Shown piece by piece: positions 1 to 9,880 of a stretch of DNA of 64,000 bases (positions are counted from its first letter, which is position 1; every line of letters begins with the position of its first letter). Both the position numbers and the translations under genes were made by a program. Origin of the DNA: Isoetes taiwanensis (Eukaryota > Streptophyta > Lycopodiopsida > Isoetales > Isoetaceae); assembly GCA_021234155.1 (NCBI GenBank), contig JAJEKV010000003.1, forward strand, positions 26,332,233 to 26,396,232, written 5' to 3'. Under the pieces are notes generated by a model, which was not told the origin of the DNA, did not search any database, and worked only from the letters and a program-made list of their open reading frames with translations.

Positions 1-398
1 TTCATGATCCTCTAGCTGATTTTCATGTCCCCGCACTGGGCCGTGAAGGTCAAGGCGTTCTCATCCTCCCGCAGCTCGGAGCTTCTTCTCCATATCTTCT
101 AAGGCCTGCGAAATCATGTGAGCAGTTTTTAACCGCTTCGCCCGCGTGCTCGTCGCCTCTTGGTACATGGCGAATGTTTCCACGAGCTCAACGCCTCTTC
201 GTCGCAGCAGCCTCCCTCGTGAAGGCTAATCTGTCGACCGCCTCATTGTTCTCGACGCAGAGGCGGTTGTTTTCATCATGGATCTCCTTGAATCTCTTCA
301 TCACCACCTTTGCAAGGGTGATGTCCGCGGGCAGCCTCACGGGGGCTGGGGAGTGCTATCTTGGCGTGGTCGCTGTTAGAGGAAGATGATGATGCCAT
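1..398 (-). pseudogene. Coiled-coil protein, N-terminal part, frameshifted, runs off the left edge
   Basis: Reading leftward from an ATG at 398-396, the protein opens MASSSSSNSDHAKIALPSP. After one frame change near 325 it continues as a charged heptad-like stretch (LAKVVMKRFKEIHDENN, then AVDRLAFTREAAATK). After a second change it continues ELVETFAMYQEAT and ISQALEDMEKKLRAAG. The amphipathic pattern continues across the frame changes, so this is one gene with two or three single-base lesions rather than chance ORFs. A TATA-like box sits about 90 bases upstream of the ATG. I do not recognise the family; the pattern supports only a coiled coil. The lesions may be real decay or base-calling errors. 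The 3' end lies outside the window. Confidence 0.45.
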
Positions 399-484
399 CG
401 AGCGTAAAGGTGGAAGGCGAAGCCGGAAGTAGAAGATGAGCGTAAGGGGAAGGCGATCGGAGGTGGGCGTGGACATCGGTCTTC

Positions 485-492
485 TATTTATA
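485..492 (-). promoter_or_regulatory. TATA-like box upstream of the coiled-coil gene
   Basis: On the minus strand this reads TATAAATA, 87 bases upstream of the ATG at 398. The spacing fits a TATA box with a 5' UTR of roughly 55-60 bases. Position and consensus are the only evidence. Confidence 0.35.
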
Positions 493-736
493 ACATGAGT
501 CACACGAAGCGGAATAAATAAATTAATTGTCTTTTTCCAATAATATTTCATTTCTTCGAGATAGATATCACACCGACGGCGAAAACCTAGATATGATGTA
601 AAAATCGGACCGATGTATTTCAAGGTGGATGTGAATAAATACAAATAAAATAATTTTTATTAGGAATTTCGGAAGGACAATCTGTACATAAATAATTTTA
701 CCGATACAAGTTGGAAAACATATAACTTCCAATTTC

Positions 737-2165
737 TCAAGCTTCGTCGTCAATTTCATGCTCTTTCAATCCCCCACAAGACCGATCCAACAAGGCAATG
801 ACTTCCATGTTATCGACCCTGACTTCCAACCTTGGGTGAGTCAAGCCGCCAGCCTAAAAAATTTAACATATTGCTGCCCACAAGCAGACCGGCTTGGTCG
901 TCAAAATATTGTAACACGACATCCCGCCGAATTGCTATCACCCTTTCAGTGTTTGATGCCAATTGGGAATGGTTCCCGAACATGCATAATGCACGGAGGT
1001 AATAGACAAACTCTGCACCCTTTGGACTGAAAGTTCTGGGCGAAGACGATTATCTCCCCATTAACTTAATCTTGAGATATATCTTAACAATGTAGAGTCC
1101 TTCAATCTTTCCCCGCCCCCAGCGTGCATGTCGGCAAGAAAAATCATCTACTTCCCACAAATAAGAACCCTCAAGATTATCTTCTTCACATTTATCCTCA
1201 TCTACTGGGCTTATCCGCCGCTGATTGATCAAGGGGGCCCGCCAAAACCTCAGATCCTGTTGGCCTTTTTGCCCGGAGACGCTGGAATTCTTCTTCCGTT
1301 GGTAGATTCGCCTCATCTTGAGCAAATCGAGACTCGACCTCTCATATGCTTCTTTAAGCTTTATAGCATTGCCGGTATAATTAGATACTTCAAACATCTC
1401 TTTGTCCAAATCCTCTTCAAAATCTAGGCCTAAGTTTACCCATTCGCCAAGGTAATCGATAAGCTCGTCTTCCCTAGCACACATTTCGTAACATAGGCGG
1501 GTTCCTCAAGATATCACTTAGCAATAAGTATTCTTTGCCTTCCACTAAAATTGGCGTTATGTCGGACAACTTCTTTTCATCCTCATCCCCATCCTCATCA
1601 CCTTGAGAATCATCTCCCTCCTCCGGGTTCACCCAAGGCAAGTCCGGCTAAAACTCCTACATTCTTGCTCTTCTTCTTGTAGATCTATCTCCATTTCTAC
1701 GCCATAGTCGAGATCATCACACATAACTGACCCCCCTTGGCTTAAAGATTTCATTGTTTCCGGTGCATCTTCGGTTTGGCGAAAGCGAGAATGCAATAAC
1801 TAGCAAATGCAAATGGCAAAGAGAAATAAGATACCTTCTTAAGCACAAGGACGCGAGCGGGGAGGAGCCCGTTCTGCTAAAGCATTCTTGAAAAACATCT
1901 TCCCCGTTTGCAAATGGGAAGCGCCTCCTCTAGAGCTGGTTTTGGAATCCACGAGCCGGGGACATCCGCAAAGGGCGTCTACCGAGACCAAGCTGTCCGG
2001 GTGAAAGCTAAAGCAACCTCGCGATAGCATCCAAGCTCGCATCTTTTGTTTGCCATGATGTCCAACTCCTTGCAATAGAACGGATAAATCGCAATCGGCG
2101 CGAACTTCCTCGTTGTCATGAGGGGCGGATGCATACCATTCCGTGAACTTCACATAACAATCCAT
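737..2165 (-). pseudogene. Unrecognised acidic protein, several coding segments with broken frames
   Basis: Coding text follows in order on the minus strand. Segment 1 (2165-1839) starts MDCYVKFTEWYASAPHD. Segment 2 (from about 1775) reads PETMKSLSQGGSVMCDD and then the acidic run GDEDGDEDEKKLSDITP. After one frame change it joins the 144-codon frame at 1484-1050 (REDELIDYLGEWVNLGLDF, LKEAYERSSLDLLKMRR). A last segment at about 1030-737 reads VYYLRALCMFGNHSQL, RRDVVLQYFDDQAGLLVG and ends HEIDDEA-stop at 739-737. AG/GTATCTT near 1835 could be a splice donor with its acceptor near 1785, and TTTCAG near 1032 could be an acceptor. I cannot name a family. It sits between the coiled-coil gene and the H3-like gene, all on the same strand. 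Confidence 0.4.
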
Positions 2166-2292
2166 GGCGAAGCAAACAGCGAAAACAAGAAGATGTTTAG
2201 AGCGGTAAAAAGGCTGTCACTTTTGAACTCAAGTAGCCGTTGTCGATTATGAAAGGGGACACAGCCGTTGTGGGGAGATTTGTCCGTACATT

Positions 2293-2316
2293 TTAGGGTT
2301 AGGGTTAGGGTTAGGG
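2293..2316 (+). repeat. Four TTAGGG units (telomere-type microsatellite)
   Basis: Four perfect TTAGGG hexamers directly precede the hairpin at 2319. The array is too short to be a telomere. GGGTTAGGG runs also occur inside the Copia LTRs (for example 13080-13130), so the motif is not specific to this site. Confidence 0.8.
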
Positions 2317-2318
2317 TT

Positions 2319-2388
2319 GGATCACACGACGCGAAGACTACTATGTGCAACAAAAAAGCACAATGCTTGTCAAGGCGTCGTGTGATCC
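2319..2388. repeat. 70-bp hairpin, stem GGATCACACGACGC
   Basis: GGATCACACGACGC at 2319-2332 is exactly complementary to GCGTCGTGTGATCC at 2375-2388, leaving a 42-base loop. The same stem recurs at 4509-4577 with an unrelated loop. It lies between the 3' end of the H3-like gene and the start of the next minus-strand gene. It could be a tiny MITE-like element or one end of a larger element. Confidence 0.75.
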
Positions 2389-2599
2389 TCACGTATAACA
2401 TTAAAAAAAAAAAATGCAAAGTGCGAAGCTAGGCTTCTAAGAAAGAAATGGACTAAGAGATTAAGCTTATAAAGCCATTGCATTAAGAAATATTATACAT
2501 ATGAAAAAAACACAAAGGCACTTCGGCCTTTTTTTCCGGGGGTCTTTCTTCTTGTTGTATTCAGCCATAAAATTTTGACCATAGTATTTTCGGGATCCC

Positions 2600-3391
2600 T
2601 TATCGAAGACGCAGGCGCATGTCCTTAGGCATGACAGGCCACCCGCTTGGCATGTATTGCCGCAAGCTGCGAGTCCTCGAAACAGGCCGACACCAACCGG
2701 CCCTTAGAAGCCATTTGAAGAGCATTTAAGGCGCTTGCTTGAATTATGAATCGGTATGATGTATCGCACCACACTCTTGCGAGAATCTCTCACGAGCCGG
2801 CAAATGGGAGACGGAATGACCATCTCAGTGCTCTTCTGATACTTCTTAATCTCGCGAAGCGCTTTAATACCAGGCTTCGTCTTCCGCTTCAGGCCTCTAC
2901 CCTCACCCACCCCAGCATTTGGAGCCTGTTGCTCGGCCGACTCTTCCGGCCGCCTCCTCACCCCAGCATCTGCAGGCTGTTCCTCGGCCGACTCTTCCGG
3001 CCGTCTCCTCACATTCCTGGTCGCCTTCCCCTTTCTGGCGTTGGGCCTCCTCCTCTGATTTGAAGGTCCTGGCACCTCCACAGGAGGAACAGGAGGAGCA
3101 GGAAGAGCAAGAAGAGGCGGCTGCCCAATAATTAATCCGGCATCATATTCTCTTTCGCGGTCTCTCACATTTTCATCCTCGTCTCCGAACCAGGAGTGCA
3201 CCTCCCTACTTACTCGGTTCGCTTCTCCGCTGATGCGTCATGCGGATTTCTTTTTCCGGGTCTTACGTTAGGCATGGTGGGAGGAGGAGAATCTCTATCG
3301 AGACTTGAGTCCGGATGAAGAAGGCGGACTAATGTAATCACCGGCCTTACACCACCGGATGGATCCTTGCGGTTTGCTTAGTTCTTGCCAT
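2600..3391 (-). pseudogene. Histone H3 variant with long divergent tail, CENH3-like, frameshifted
   Basis: The ATG at 3391-3389 begins MARTKQTAR, followed with small indels by text matching STGGKA, the conserved H3 N-terminus. An open stretch PPPTMPNVRPGKRNPHD follows, up to a perfect GTAAGT donor (3213-3208). The frame at 3201-2704 carries a proline/arginine-rich tail with a duplicated RRRPEESAE unit and enters the histone fold at KPGIKALREIKKYQKSTE (alpha-N) and ICRLVRDS (alpha-1). After a frame change near 2765 come YRFIIQASALNALQ (alpha-2) and CFEDSQLAAIHAKRV. After another single-base shift comes VMPKDMRLRLR-stop (2602-2600). Canonical H3 has no such long tail. The long tail and the few extra residues between alpha-1 and alpha-2 are CENH3 traits. 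Assignment to H3 is firm; CENH3 is inferred. The two fold frameshifts make it a pseudogene unless they are sequence errors. Confidence 0.8.
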
Positions 3392-3601
3392 GGCTTCTCG
3401 GCCGGATGACGCTTTATACTACTTAACACCGACAAAAATAGACAACTGGCGGGAGATAAATAGTAAAAAGCGGTTAAAGTAAAATATGATGGTAACGTTT
3501 TTAAATAATTGTATGCGGAACCCTAAAAAATATCGGACAAAATACGGAACCCTAAAAAACATCGACACAAAACACAAAAAAAAAACCGAGATTCAAAGCG
3601 C

Positions 3602-4090
3602 TTAGCCGATAGACAATTTCTTGTTGATCGCGAACTCACTAAACTTTACATTTCCCTCTTGCCTCAGAACCAACCCTAATGCCATCAATAAAATAATGGA
3701 AGTCGCCGAATTTCCTCTGTCTCCATTAGCACTCTTAGCTCGATAATGGCCATTCGCTTTCCATGGTGGCCGTATAAATGACTTCCTCCCTCTCCATACT
3801 CGAATATCCACCGTGACGGAGTGTCTATTATGGTCCTCAAGCGGCTCCCAAAAGTTGTGCAGCCTCTCTTTTTCTGTTTCCTTCGTTCTAGTTGACAATT
3901 AATTATAAATATTGTTTTGGAAGAAAGTATCTCGAACTTAAAGGAGGACTTAACTACGCGGACCTCTGTTAGTTGACCGGATGATTCGTGGAATCGAACA
4001 TCCCGTGTCGGAACCAAAAATAAGCCATCCACAAAATCGGCGGGGGAGAAAGCATTATATGTCTTGAGCTTTTGAACTTCCTCGCCATCC
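3602..4090 (-). pseudogene. Unrecognised coding stretch upstream of the H3-like gene
   Basis: Minus-strand text reads EEVQKLKTYNAFSPADFVDG, LFLVPTRDVRFHESSGQL and VRVVKSSFKFEILSSK. After one frame change near 3890 it continues ETEKERLHNFWEPLEDHN and ends NVKFSEFAINKKLSIG-stop at 3604-3602. Each half is open and compositionally protein-like, and the stop lies about 200 bases before the H3 start. No family is recognised. It lies inside a CAG/CTG-poor stretch, so the frame change may be artefactual. Confidence 0.3.
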
Positions 4091-4508
4091 GGAATATGTT
4101 AGCAAATACCTCAAAGCGGTGTGAAGATTTTGAAACTCATCCTCACGCCTCCGTTTTTGGACATTCCGCTTGCACCTCGTCACCATGCATTTCTTCATTG
4201 CAATTACATTGTTCTCATTAGTGCGTGGCTTACAAAGTTCACTTAAAGGGGCAATTCAACCGGCCTCAAGCTCGGTTTCTCGACCTTTACGTTATAATCA
4301 TGTCCAGTAAAACCGGATGCCTATACCCCCGCAAGGTCACGGCATCCATACCTTGAAAAGGACAATTCCGATGTCTATGTGATACACCACAAGTACACTA
4401 CTAATACTTTCGGCGGAATGACATCCACGACGCCCCGATAAACATAAACCCCGCACAATAAATTTGTTTGTAAACACGTGTCAACGAAAAGAAATGAAAA
4501 GATAAGAA

Positions 4509-4577
4509 GATCACACGACGCGAAACTATCTCTCACGCAGTTAAGTAGACGTGACTAGCTTCGGCGTCGTGTGATCC
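4509..4577. repeat. 69-bp hairpin, second copy of the GATCACACGACGC stem
   Basis: GATCACACGACGC at 4509-4521 pairs with GCGTCGTGTGATC at 4564-4576. The stem equals that at 2319-2388 but the loop is unrelated. The two hairpins bracket 2.1 kb containing the H3-like gene and the 3602-4090 stretch, so they could be ends of one element or two independent small insertions. Confidence 0.7.
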
Positions 4578-4588
4578 GTTTAAGGTGG

Positions 4589-4950
4589 TTACCATTTGCG
4601 GGCAATTTTTGGGAAGCCGTTTTTGGTGGAGATTAGCTCTTTGGCCATATCGGAAGGGGTATATGCATGTCGTATTGTTATACTTTCCACTTTTCCGCCG
4701 CTAGAATTCAACTTGAACTCTTTTATCCTACCTATCCAATGTGTCCGCATCGCCCGCCTTTTGTCGCTTAACTCTATGCTCGCCCCTCGTTGATGGCAGC
4801 ATACTCACCCACTGAACCTATTGAGACAAAACCTCCCACTTCTTGACCTTGGGAGTTCGTAAATGGGGCAAGAACACGTAAAATTACGGGGAGACATGGA
4901 TTGCGATGAGGAGTGAAGGCGAGAGGATGCACGAGGCTCCTGAGTGATCT
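4589..4950 (-). pseudogene. Unrecognised coding remnant next to an E2F-like site
   Basis: The minus frames read LPVILRVLAPFTNSQGQEVG and FVSIGSVGEYAAINEGRA. After a frame change near 4775 they read RTHWIGRIKEFKLNSSGGK and AYTPSDMAKELISTKNGF, ending FPKIARKW-stop at 4591-4589. The two parts sit end to end and look like one short protein. No in-frame ATG is evident, so the true start or an upstream exon is unclear. Family unknown. Confidence 0.25.
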
Positions 4951-4954
4951 GAAG

Positions 4955-4966
4955 TTTGGCGCCAAA
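4955..4966. promoter_or_regulatory. Palindromic E2F-type motif
   Basis: TTTGGCGCCAAA is a perfect 12-base palindrome matching the E2F consensus (TTTSSCGC) on both strands. It is just upstream of the minus-strand remnant ending at 4589. E2F sites are typical of S-phase genes. There is no functional evidence here. Confidence 0.4.
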
Positions 4967-5117
4967 ATTTGACAAGGGAGTTGGTGACGGCCGACAAGAG
5001 GCGGTCAAAGTCACCATTATTTTGGGGGCGGGCGACTCCCAAAAAAATACGGGCCATTAAAATGGTTGCAATAAAAGCGCAGGCATCCCCTATGAAAATA
5101 CGCCATGTGGATGCCAA

Positions 5118-6420
5118 GTAAGCCTGCTCATCCTTCTACCTGCCAAGTAATACTGACTTTCGTAAAAAAGGCGCAAACCTGATTGGTCCTGGCGAATCTG
5201 ACGTGGAAATCTTTAGCCCAAGATAAGGGCCATTTTCAGACCCCAAATCCGCCCTAATGCCCCATTCTTGATAGTTTGCCCAGGGGAGTTGCCAGTATGG
5301 TGTTCTTTTATTGCTTTACACTTATAAGAAATTATCTAAGCTTTGCATTGTGATCTTCCTAATTACCAAAACCAAATGGAACAAAGAATGAGAATGAGAA
5401 TGATTTTTTATCGTCCACTGCAACATGTTTGTTTTCCTGCTAGCAATCAAGATGTCCTAAACAGAAATGGAGCGACTTCATAGCTTTAGGAGAGTAGTAA
5501 TGGAAAAACAAATTCGAAAAACGTACCTAATCTGTTGAGAAATCACAGCGACAGCTTCAAAAACATTCTTCAAACAAAACATCCATAAAACCGCATGTAT
5601 TTGAAGTCTCCTTCAATGCACAAAACTTGCAAAATTCAATAACTTTAAATGCCAAGATTCTCTTGATTTTGCATACATATCAGTCAACATCAAATGCGCA
5701 CTTTGTTTATGACCACATTGAGCTTTACACTGTCATGTTGCATAGTATCAAACGGTAGCGGCATGTCTCATTATTGTAAATGCCAATGGAGTGCAACTGT
5801 CACAAAGCCAAATAGAGTTTAAATATATGATGCGAAGCAGTTTTTTTTCAAATAGTAAACGTCAATGGAATAATATACCAAAGCCAAACAAATTCTATAT
5901 ATTTAACGTCAAAAAGAAACTTTTCAATGGTAAAGGAAATGAAGCCAAAATAATCTCTTCCTTTCTAGTGCATAACTATGTAGTATAACTATGTAATATG
6001 TAGCATAATAACAGGGGGTTTTTTTTATGTTTTTATACTTTTTTTTCAATGGTTTTGCTATGATTTGGTCGCCGTATTCGTCTGCCTGTACTAAATAGTA
6101 CTTCTAGAGCGCGCCCTTTTTTTGACCGTTGATTAAAAGAACAAGAGGGAGATCGTGTGGTTGTGTACGTGTTTATCCATTTTTTATCTTGCTTCATTTT
6201 TATATTACCATTATAGAACTATTTTTTAATTTATTTGATCATGCAGTGCTCGAGGCCCTTCAGTTTAGGGTTAGGCCATCAGTTTAGGGTTTTCCATGGG
6301 TGGAAACATTCCGGCAAGCTTAGCAGTGCCCAATCTTCAATTCCTGCTTCTAGGCCACTACCGTCTGCAAGGCACAATTTCGGCAAGCTTAGCAGTGCCG
6401 CATAACTTTTTAACAGGTTC
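5118..6420. other. AT-rich stretch without recognisable genes
   Basis: I see only short ORFs without family signals, poly-T runs (for example 6015-6050) and, near 6310 and 6382, two copies of a 20-base direct repeat containing CGGCAAGCTTAGCAGTGCC. CAGTTTAGGGTT also occurs twice at 6259-6291. Confidence 0.6.
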
Positions 6421-6567
6421 CAAGCGGCACCTGGCTTCGTGGAAAGAGAAGGAGTTTTAGATCGGGAGGGGCTTTCGGGATTAATGCGGGGAGGCCCGGA
6501 GGTCAAATTTGATGGCTTAGACTTTGTAGCAGATAGCACGAGAGGTATCAACAGGGGCTGCATCTAG
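6421..6567 (+). pseudogene. Short plus-strand coding remnant, open up to a TAG
   Basis: The frame APGFVEREGVLDREGL, then MRGGPEVKFDGLDFVAD and TRGINRGCI-stop (stop at 6565-6567) is open for 45-50 codons and has a protein-like composition. It lies 0.5-0.7 kb before the PPR remnant on the same strand and could be the N-terminal part of that gene, which I cannot prove. Confidence 0.25.
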
Positions 6568-7043
6568 AGGTTGAATCATCATTTTCGACCTACCGCAAGT
6601 CATTTGACCACCTCCAGAAGAGCGGATTGATATAGCAACAGGCGCATAACACCATCGCTGGAGTTATTAATGGGTCATCTATTCTTTGATAGGGCTTTTC
6701 CATCTTGTTTTCCTAACTAATCTATGTCCATCAAAGTATTAACTTCAATTATGCATCTCTTATTTGTGCTGCAACAGGCCTTTGCATGACTTGAAGAAAA
6801 CTGATGAAAAAACGTCCATTTGAGGGATTTGAAGTACTGCCTCCTTAAAAGCAGCAGAAAAGTGGTTTGCATCTTGGGTAAGTATTTAGACTCCCATGAT
6901 CTGGCTTAAATGGAAAGGATCTGCCATCTTTAAAAAGACTGCCATATTTTCCCTTGTTTTTTGCTGCAAGGCTTGCTCGAAATAGGGGTTTTGCTCGTGA
7001 GAAAAATGATGAGATTTCGGACATTGCAATCGATTGATGAGAT

Positions 7044-7690
7044 TTTGCCGCGAGATTGGCACGTGTGTTGTCTATTTTCATACAGAGATCATTGTGCTCC
7101 ATTGCACTTTCCAATGGTGACAACTTCAATGTTGTATGCTTTTCAAAACTGACATTTCTCTTAGAGTTTCCTGGGTTGTTTTGTTTTGCACTGATCAGTA
7201 TGTATGCCAGATCTGGAAGTGTAGAGGATGCTATTATACTTTTTAAGAACATTCACCGGCATGACTTGGTTTCTTGGACAGCAATGATTGCGATGTGATG
7301 AAGGCTTAGGATGCTTTCTGTGTTAGGCTGATTTTTGCATGCTTTAGGATGAAGGCTGTTAAAATCTCATAAGCATGTGGGAAGATCATGGAATACAATT
7401 GCATAATTGATCTTCTCATACAAGCTGTATGGTTGGATAAAGCAAATGCTTTTTTTTTCAAATATACCTTTTGAACCTAATATTACGTCATGGGAAACGC
7501 TGCAAAAAAAAGTGCAGAATTCATGTTCATCTAGAGGAAGCAGCACGAGAGCACGTGTTGCAGAGTTTGTCTCTCAATCTCAATTATATCCAGGCAATGC
7601 TTCTCCATATGTATTGCTATGCTTCTCCATATGTATTGCCAGCAAATTGTTATGCATCTGGTACGGAATTATATGATGCAATGCTTCTCC
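7044..7690 (+). pseudogene. PPR protein remnant (one repeat plus E-domain part)
   Basis: At 7186-7298 the plus strand encodes ALISMYARSGSVEDAIILF followed by HDLVSWTAMIAM-stop. This matches the PLS-type pentatricopeptide motif (LISMYARSG..EDA..F, then DLVSWTAMI). At 7455-7680 two overlapping frames together give PFEPNITSWETL, RIHVHLEEAAREHVLQ and NASPYVLL. This matches the E-domain end of plant PPR proteins, in which PN..W..LL, C..H.N.E.., and Y.LLSN recur. The repeats between them and most of the gene are missing, and there are stops and frame changes. These proteins normally act on organellar RNA; this copy cannot. Confidence 0.7.
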
Positions 7691-7742
7691 ATACCTATTG
7701 CTAGCAAATCTTTATGCATCTCATACGGAGTTATGTGATGCA
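7597..7742 (+). repeat. Tandem repeat of 62 bp
   Basis: Units at 7619-7680 and 7681-7742 both start ATGCTTCTCC and differ at several positions. A 22-base partial unit precedes them at 7597-7618. They overlap the end of the PPR E-domain remnant, so the array formed from coding DNA after the gene decayed. Confidence 0.75.
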
Positions 7743-7881
7743 ACAGACTTTCCTAACATGGTACAAGGCCACCTATCAACTTAGTATGCAATGTAAAAGC
7801 ATTCTTTAAAAGCATTCACAAAAGCATTCTTCAAAAGCATTTTGAAGAAATCTATTTTGGAATAACGAGAACAGAAATTTT

Positions 7882-8048
7882 AGGCCCGAAGGGCCGAAAT
7901 TTTTTTTCGATATAACAACCAACACATAGCTATCATTAACATTATTAACATAAACACATAACACATATTGCTACATGTTTTAAATGTCTTTTATATTCTC
8001 ACGTCTGCTTTTTTTTTTATGGCCCGAAGGGCCAAAAAATTTTTTTAG
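7882..8048 (+). repeat. Duplicated GGCCCGAAGGGCC palindrome with flank
   Basis: GGCCCGAAGGGCC occurs at about 7882-7894 and 8021-8033, each followed by an A/T run and then a diverged version of the sequence that begins the inverted repeat at 8049 (ACCAACACATA...). The 7.9-kb copy is an older partial relative of the arm of the foldback element. Confidence 0.6.
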
Positions 8049-8510
8049 TATAATAACCAACACATAACTACCATTGACATTAATAAATATAACCATTGGA
8101 TCCAACACATTTAAATTTAAAATCCCCCTTAAACCCCCTTTGGTTTGGGTGCATATTCACACGGGGGGTGACGTAGGGCAGCGAGAGCCCTCATAATTGT
8201 ATTTTGACGCATTTGAAATCAACACCATATAGTATTCGGTTGAAATCTTATAGTATTTTTGCTAATCTTATTATACAAGATAGCAAATCTTGTACTTGCA
8301 TACCCCACAAATGAGGAACTTTACGTACGGTGTAGATTGTGGAATAAGGGGCGAATATGCCAATCCGACAGCTCTCGATGCCCGAAGTCACCCCCCGTGT
8401 GAATATGCACCCAAACCAAAGGGGGTTTAAGGGGGATTTTAAATTTAAATGTGTTGGATCCAATGGTTATATTTATTAATGTCAATGGTAGTTATGTGTT
8501 GGTTATTATA
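8049..8510. mobile_element. Foldback/MITE-like element with perfect 124-bp inverted arms
   Basis: Bases 8049-8172 and 8387-8510 are exact reverse complements over all 124 positions by my reading, separated by a 214-base spacer without coding potential. The termini are TATAATAACC. No target-site duplication is evident. Perfect identity of the arms implies recent formation, gene conversion or an assembly foldback. Transcription through it would give a long double-stranded hairpin. Confidence 0.8.
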
Positions 8511-9780
8511 CGCACACGCAGGAAGGGGCAATGTATTTGACAAATGGATTAAGCCTGCATAGAGAATAGGCATGGTTACAACTCTGTGCACTTGCATTCA
8601 ACATGCACTTTTAAGCTTGTTAATAAGCTTCATGGTTGTCGTGTGAAAGCATCTTGGATTGCGAGGCATATCATATTTTCCTATGCAATATGCAGGAAAC
8701 TGCAAACCGAAAATGTTATGCATAACCATTTCGTCAAACACAGAGATTCTCCAGACACCAAGCTGCCAGACTTGACATACAAATTAAGAAGAGCATTTTG
8801 AAGTTATGTAACTATGTGATGCGTGTGACCCTTCTATGATAGCATATGCAGCAAAGACCAATGTACTTGACAAATGGGTTTGGCCTGCATAGACCTTGTT
8901 GGCTCAATATCGTTTTTGGTCAATCAGGTAAAGAAGTAGTTACTTTCGTGTGGAATCCTAGTAATTATTAACGTAAAGATATAAATCTGCGGCCACCATT
9001 TTGTTGCTGGAATGCAAGTTTGAATATTTCCTACATATTAAAATTAATATTAAGTGCAAACAAATCAGACCTGCAACCCGAATGCAAATGAATCAGAGTG
9101 AATTCTATATGACATCTTCCTCTATTAAACGAACTCCACGGACTGTAAATACAAAAGCATAATAAAGCATTAATTGCCTTCCAGGATCTGTAGACCAATT
9201 GCACAATGAAAGAAATATGGCATAATGGAACAAACATTGTGAAACAGAAATGTGCGTACTTTGAAGCCATAACTGCAAGAGGAATGCATATAATACTACT
9301 TCATATTGCCACCGTCAGAAGAATGGGAAGACTCAGGGCTTCCACATGCCCAAAAAATCAAAAGAAGCTTTTGATTGAAAATATACAAACTGCAGCAACA
9401 ATGGCCTTGTATTTCTTCATGAATTGTTGTACTTTATATTCTCCCGCCAGAAGGATGGGAAGAAGTGGCTTTCGGTCAAAAATATTCAGATTGCTGCAAC
9501 AACGTTCGTGTTTTCTCCATTGATTACTGTATTCATTCACCAAAAAAGCTACCTTAATTCCATTGAACCGGGTTAAAGAAGCAGATCTAAATTTGTGGGC
9601 GAACGAAGCAGAAAAACCCTAAAGTGTCGTATTTACCATTTGGGAAGCAAACGTTCTTCGCGACTTCCGAGATGGATATTCTTAAGCCTACCATCAAGAT
9701 GTTCCTACCACCAATATATTCCTCACTCGTGGCAAAAGCAAAATTCCTTTCCACAACACTTTCACATAAATAGGTCAGTG
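8511..9780. other. Intergenic sequence with diverged internal duplications
   Basis: No gene is recognised. CAATGTATTTGACAAATGG at about 8530 recurs as CAATGTACTTGACAAATGG at about 8860, each followed by a GCCTGCATAG flank. A second diverged duplication (AGAATGGGAAGA at 9322, AGGATGGGAAGA at 9452) covers about 80 bases. Confidence 0.5.
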
Positions 9781-9880
9781 TCTATATTTTAGAGTCTAGA
9801 TTTTAAGGATATAGATATATGCCACGTAGGATGAAAGGTTACATTAAGCAAACCCTTTCATTTCTTGGCCAATTTTTATG

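Noticed and set aside
2293-2316. Telomere or interstitial telomeric block (TTAGGG x4)
   Set aside because: Only 24 bases, and similar GGGTTAGGG strings occur in Copia LTRs, so it is a microsatellite.
6300-6420. Leucine-rich-repeat-like text (GNIPASLAVPNLQFLLLG)
   Set aside because: It arises from a short direct repeat, lasts fewer than two repeats and is not continued in any frame.
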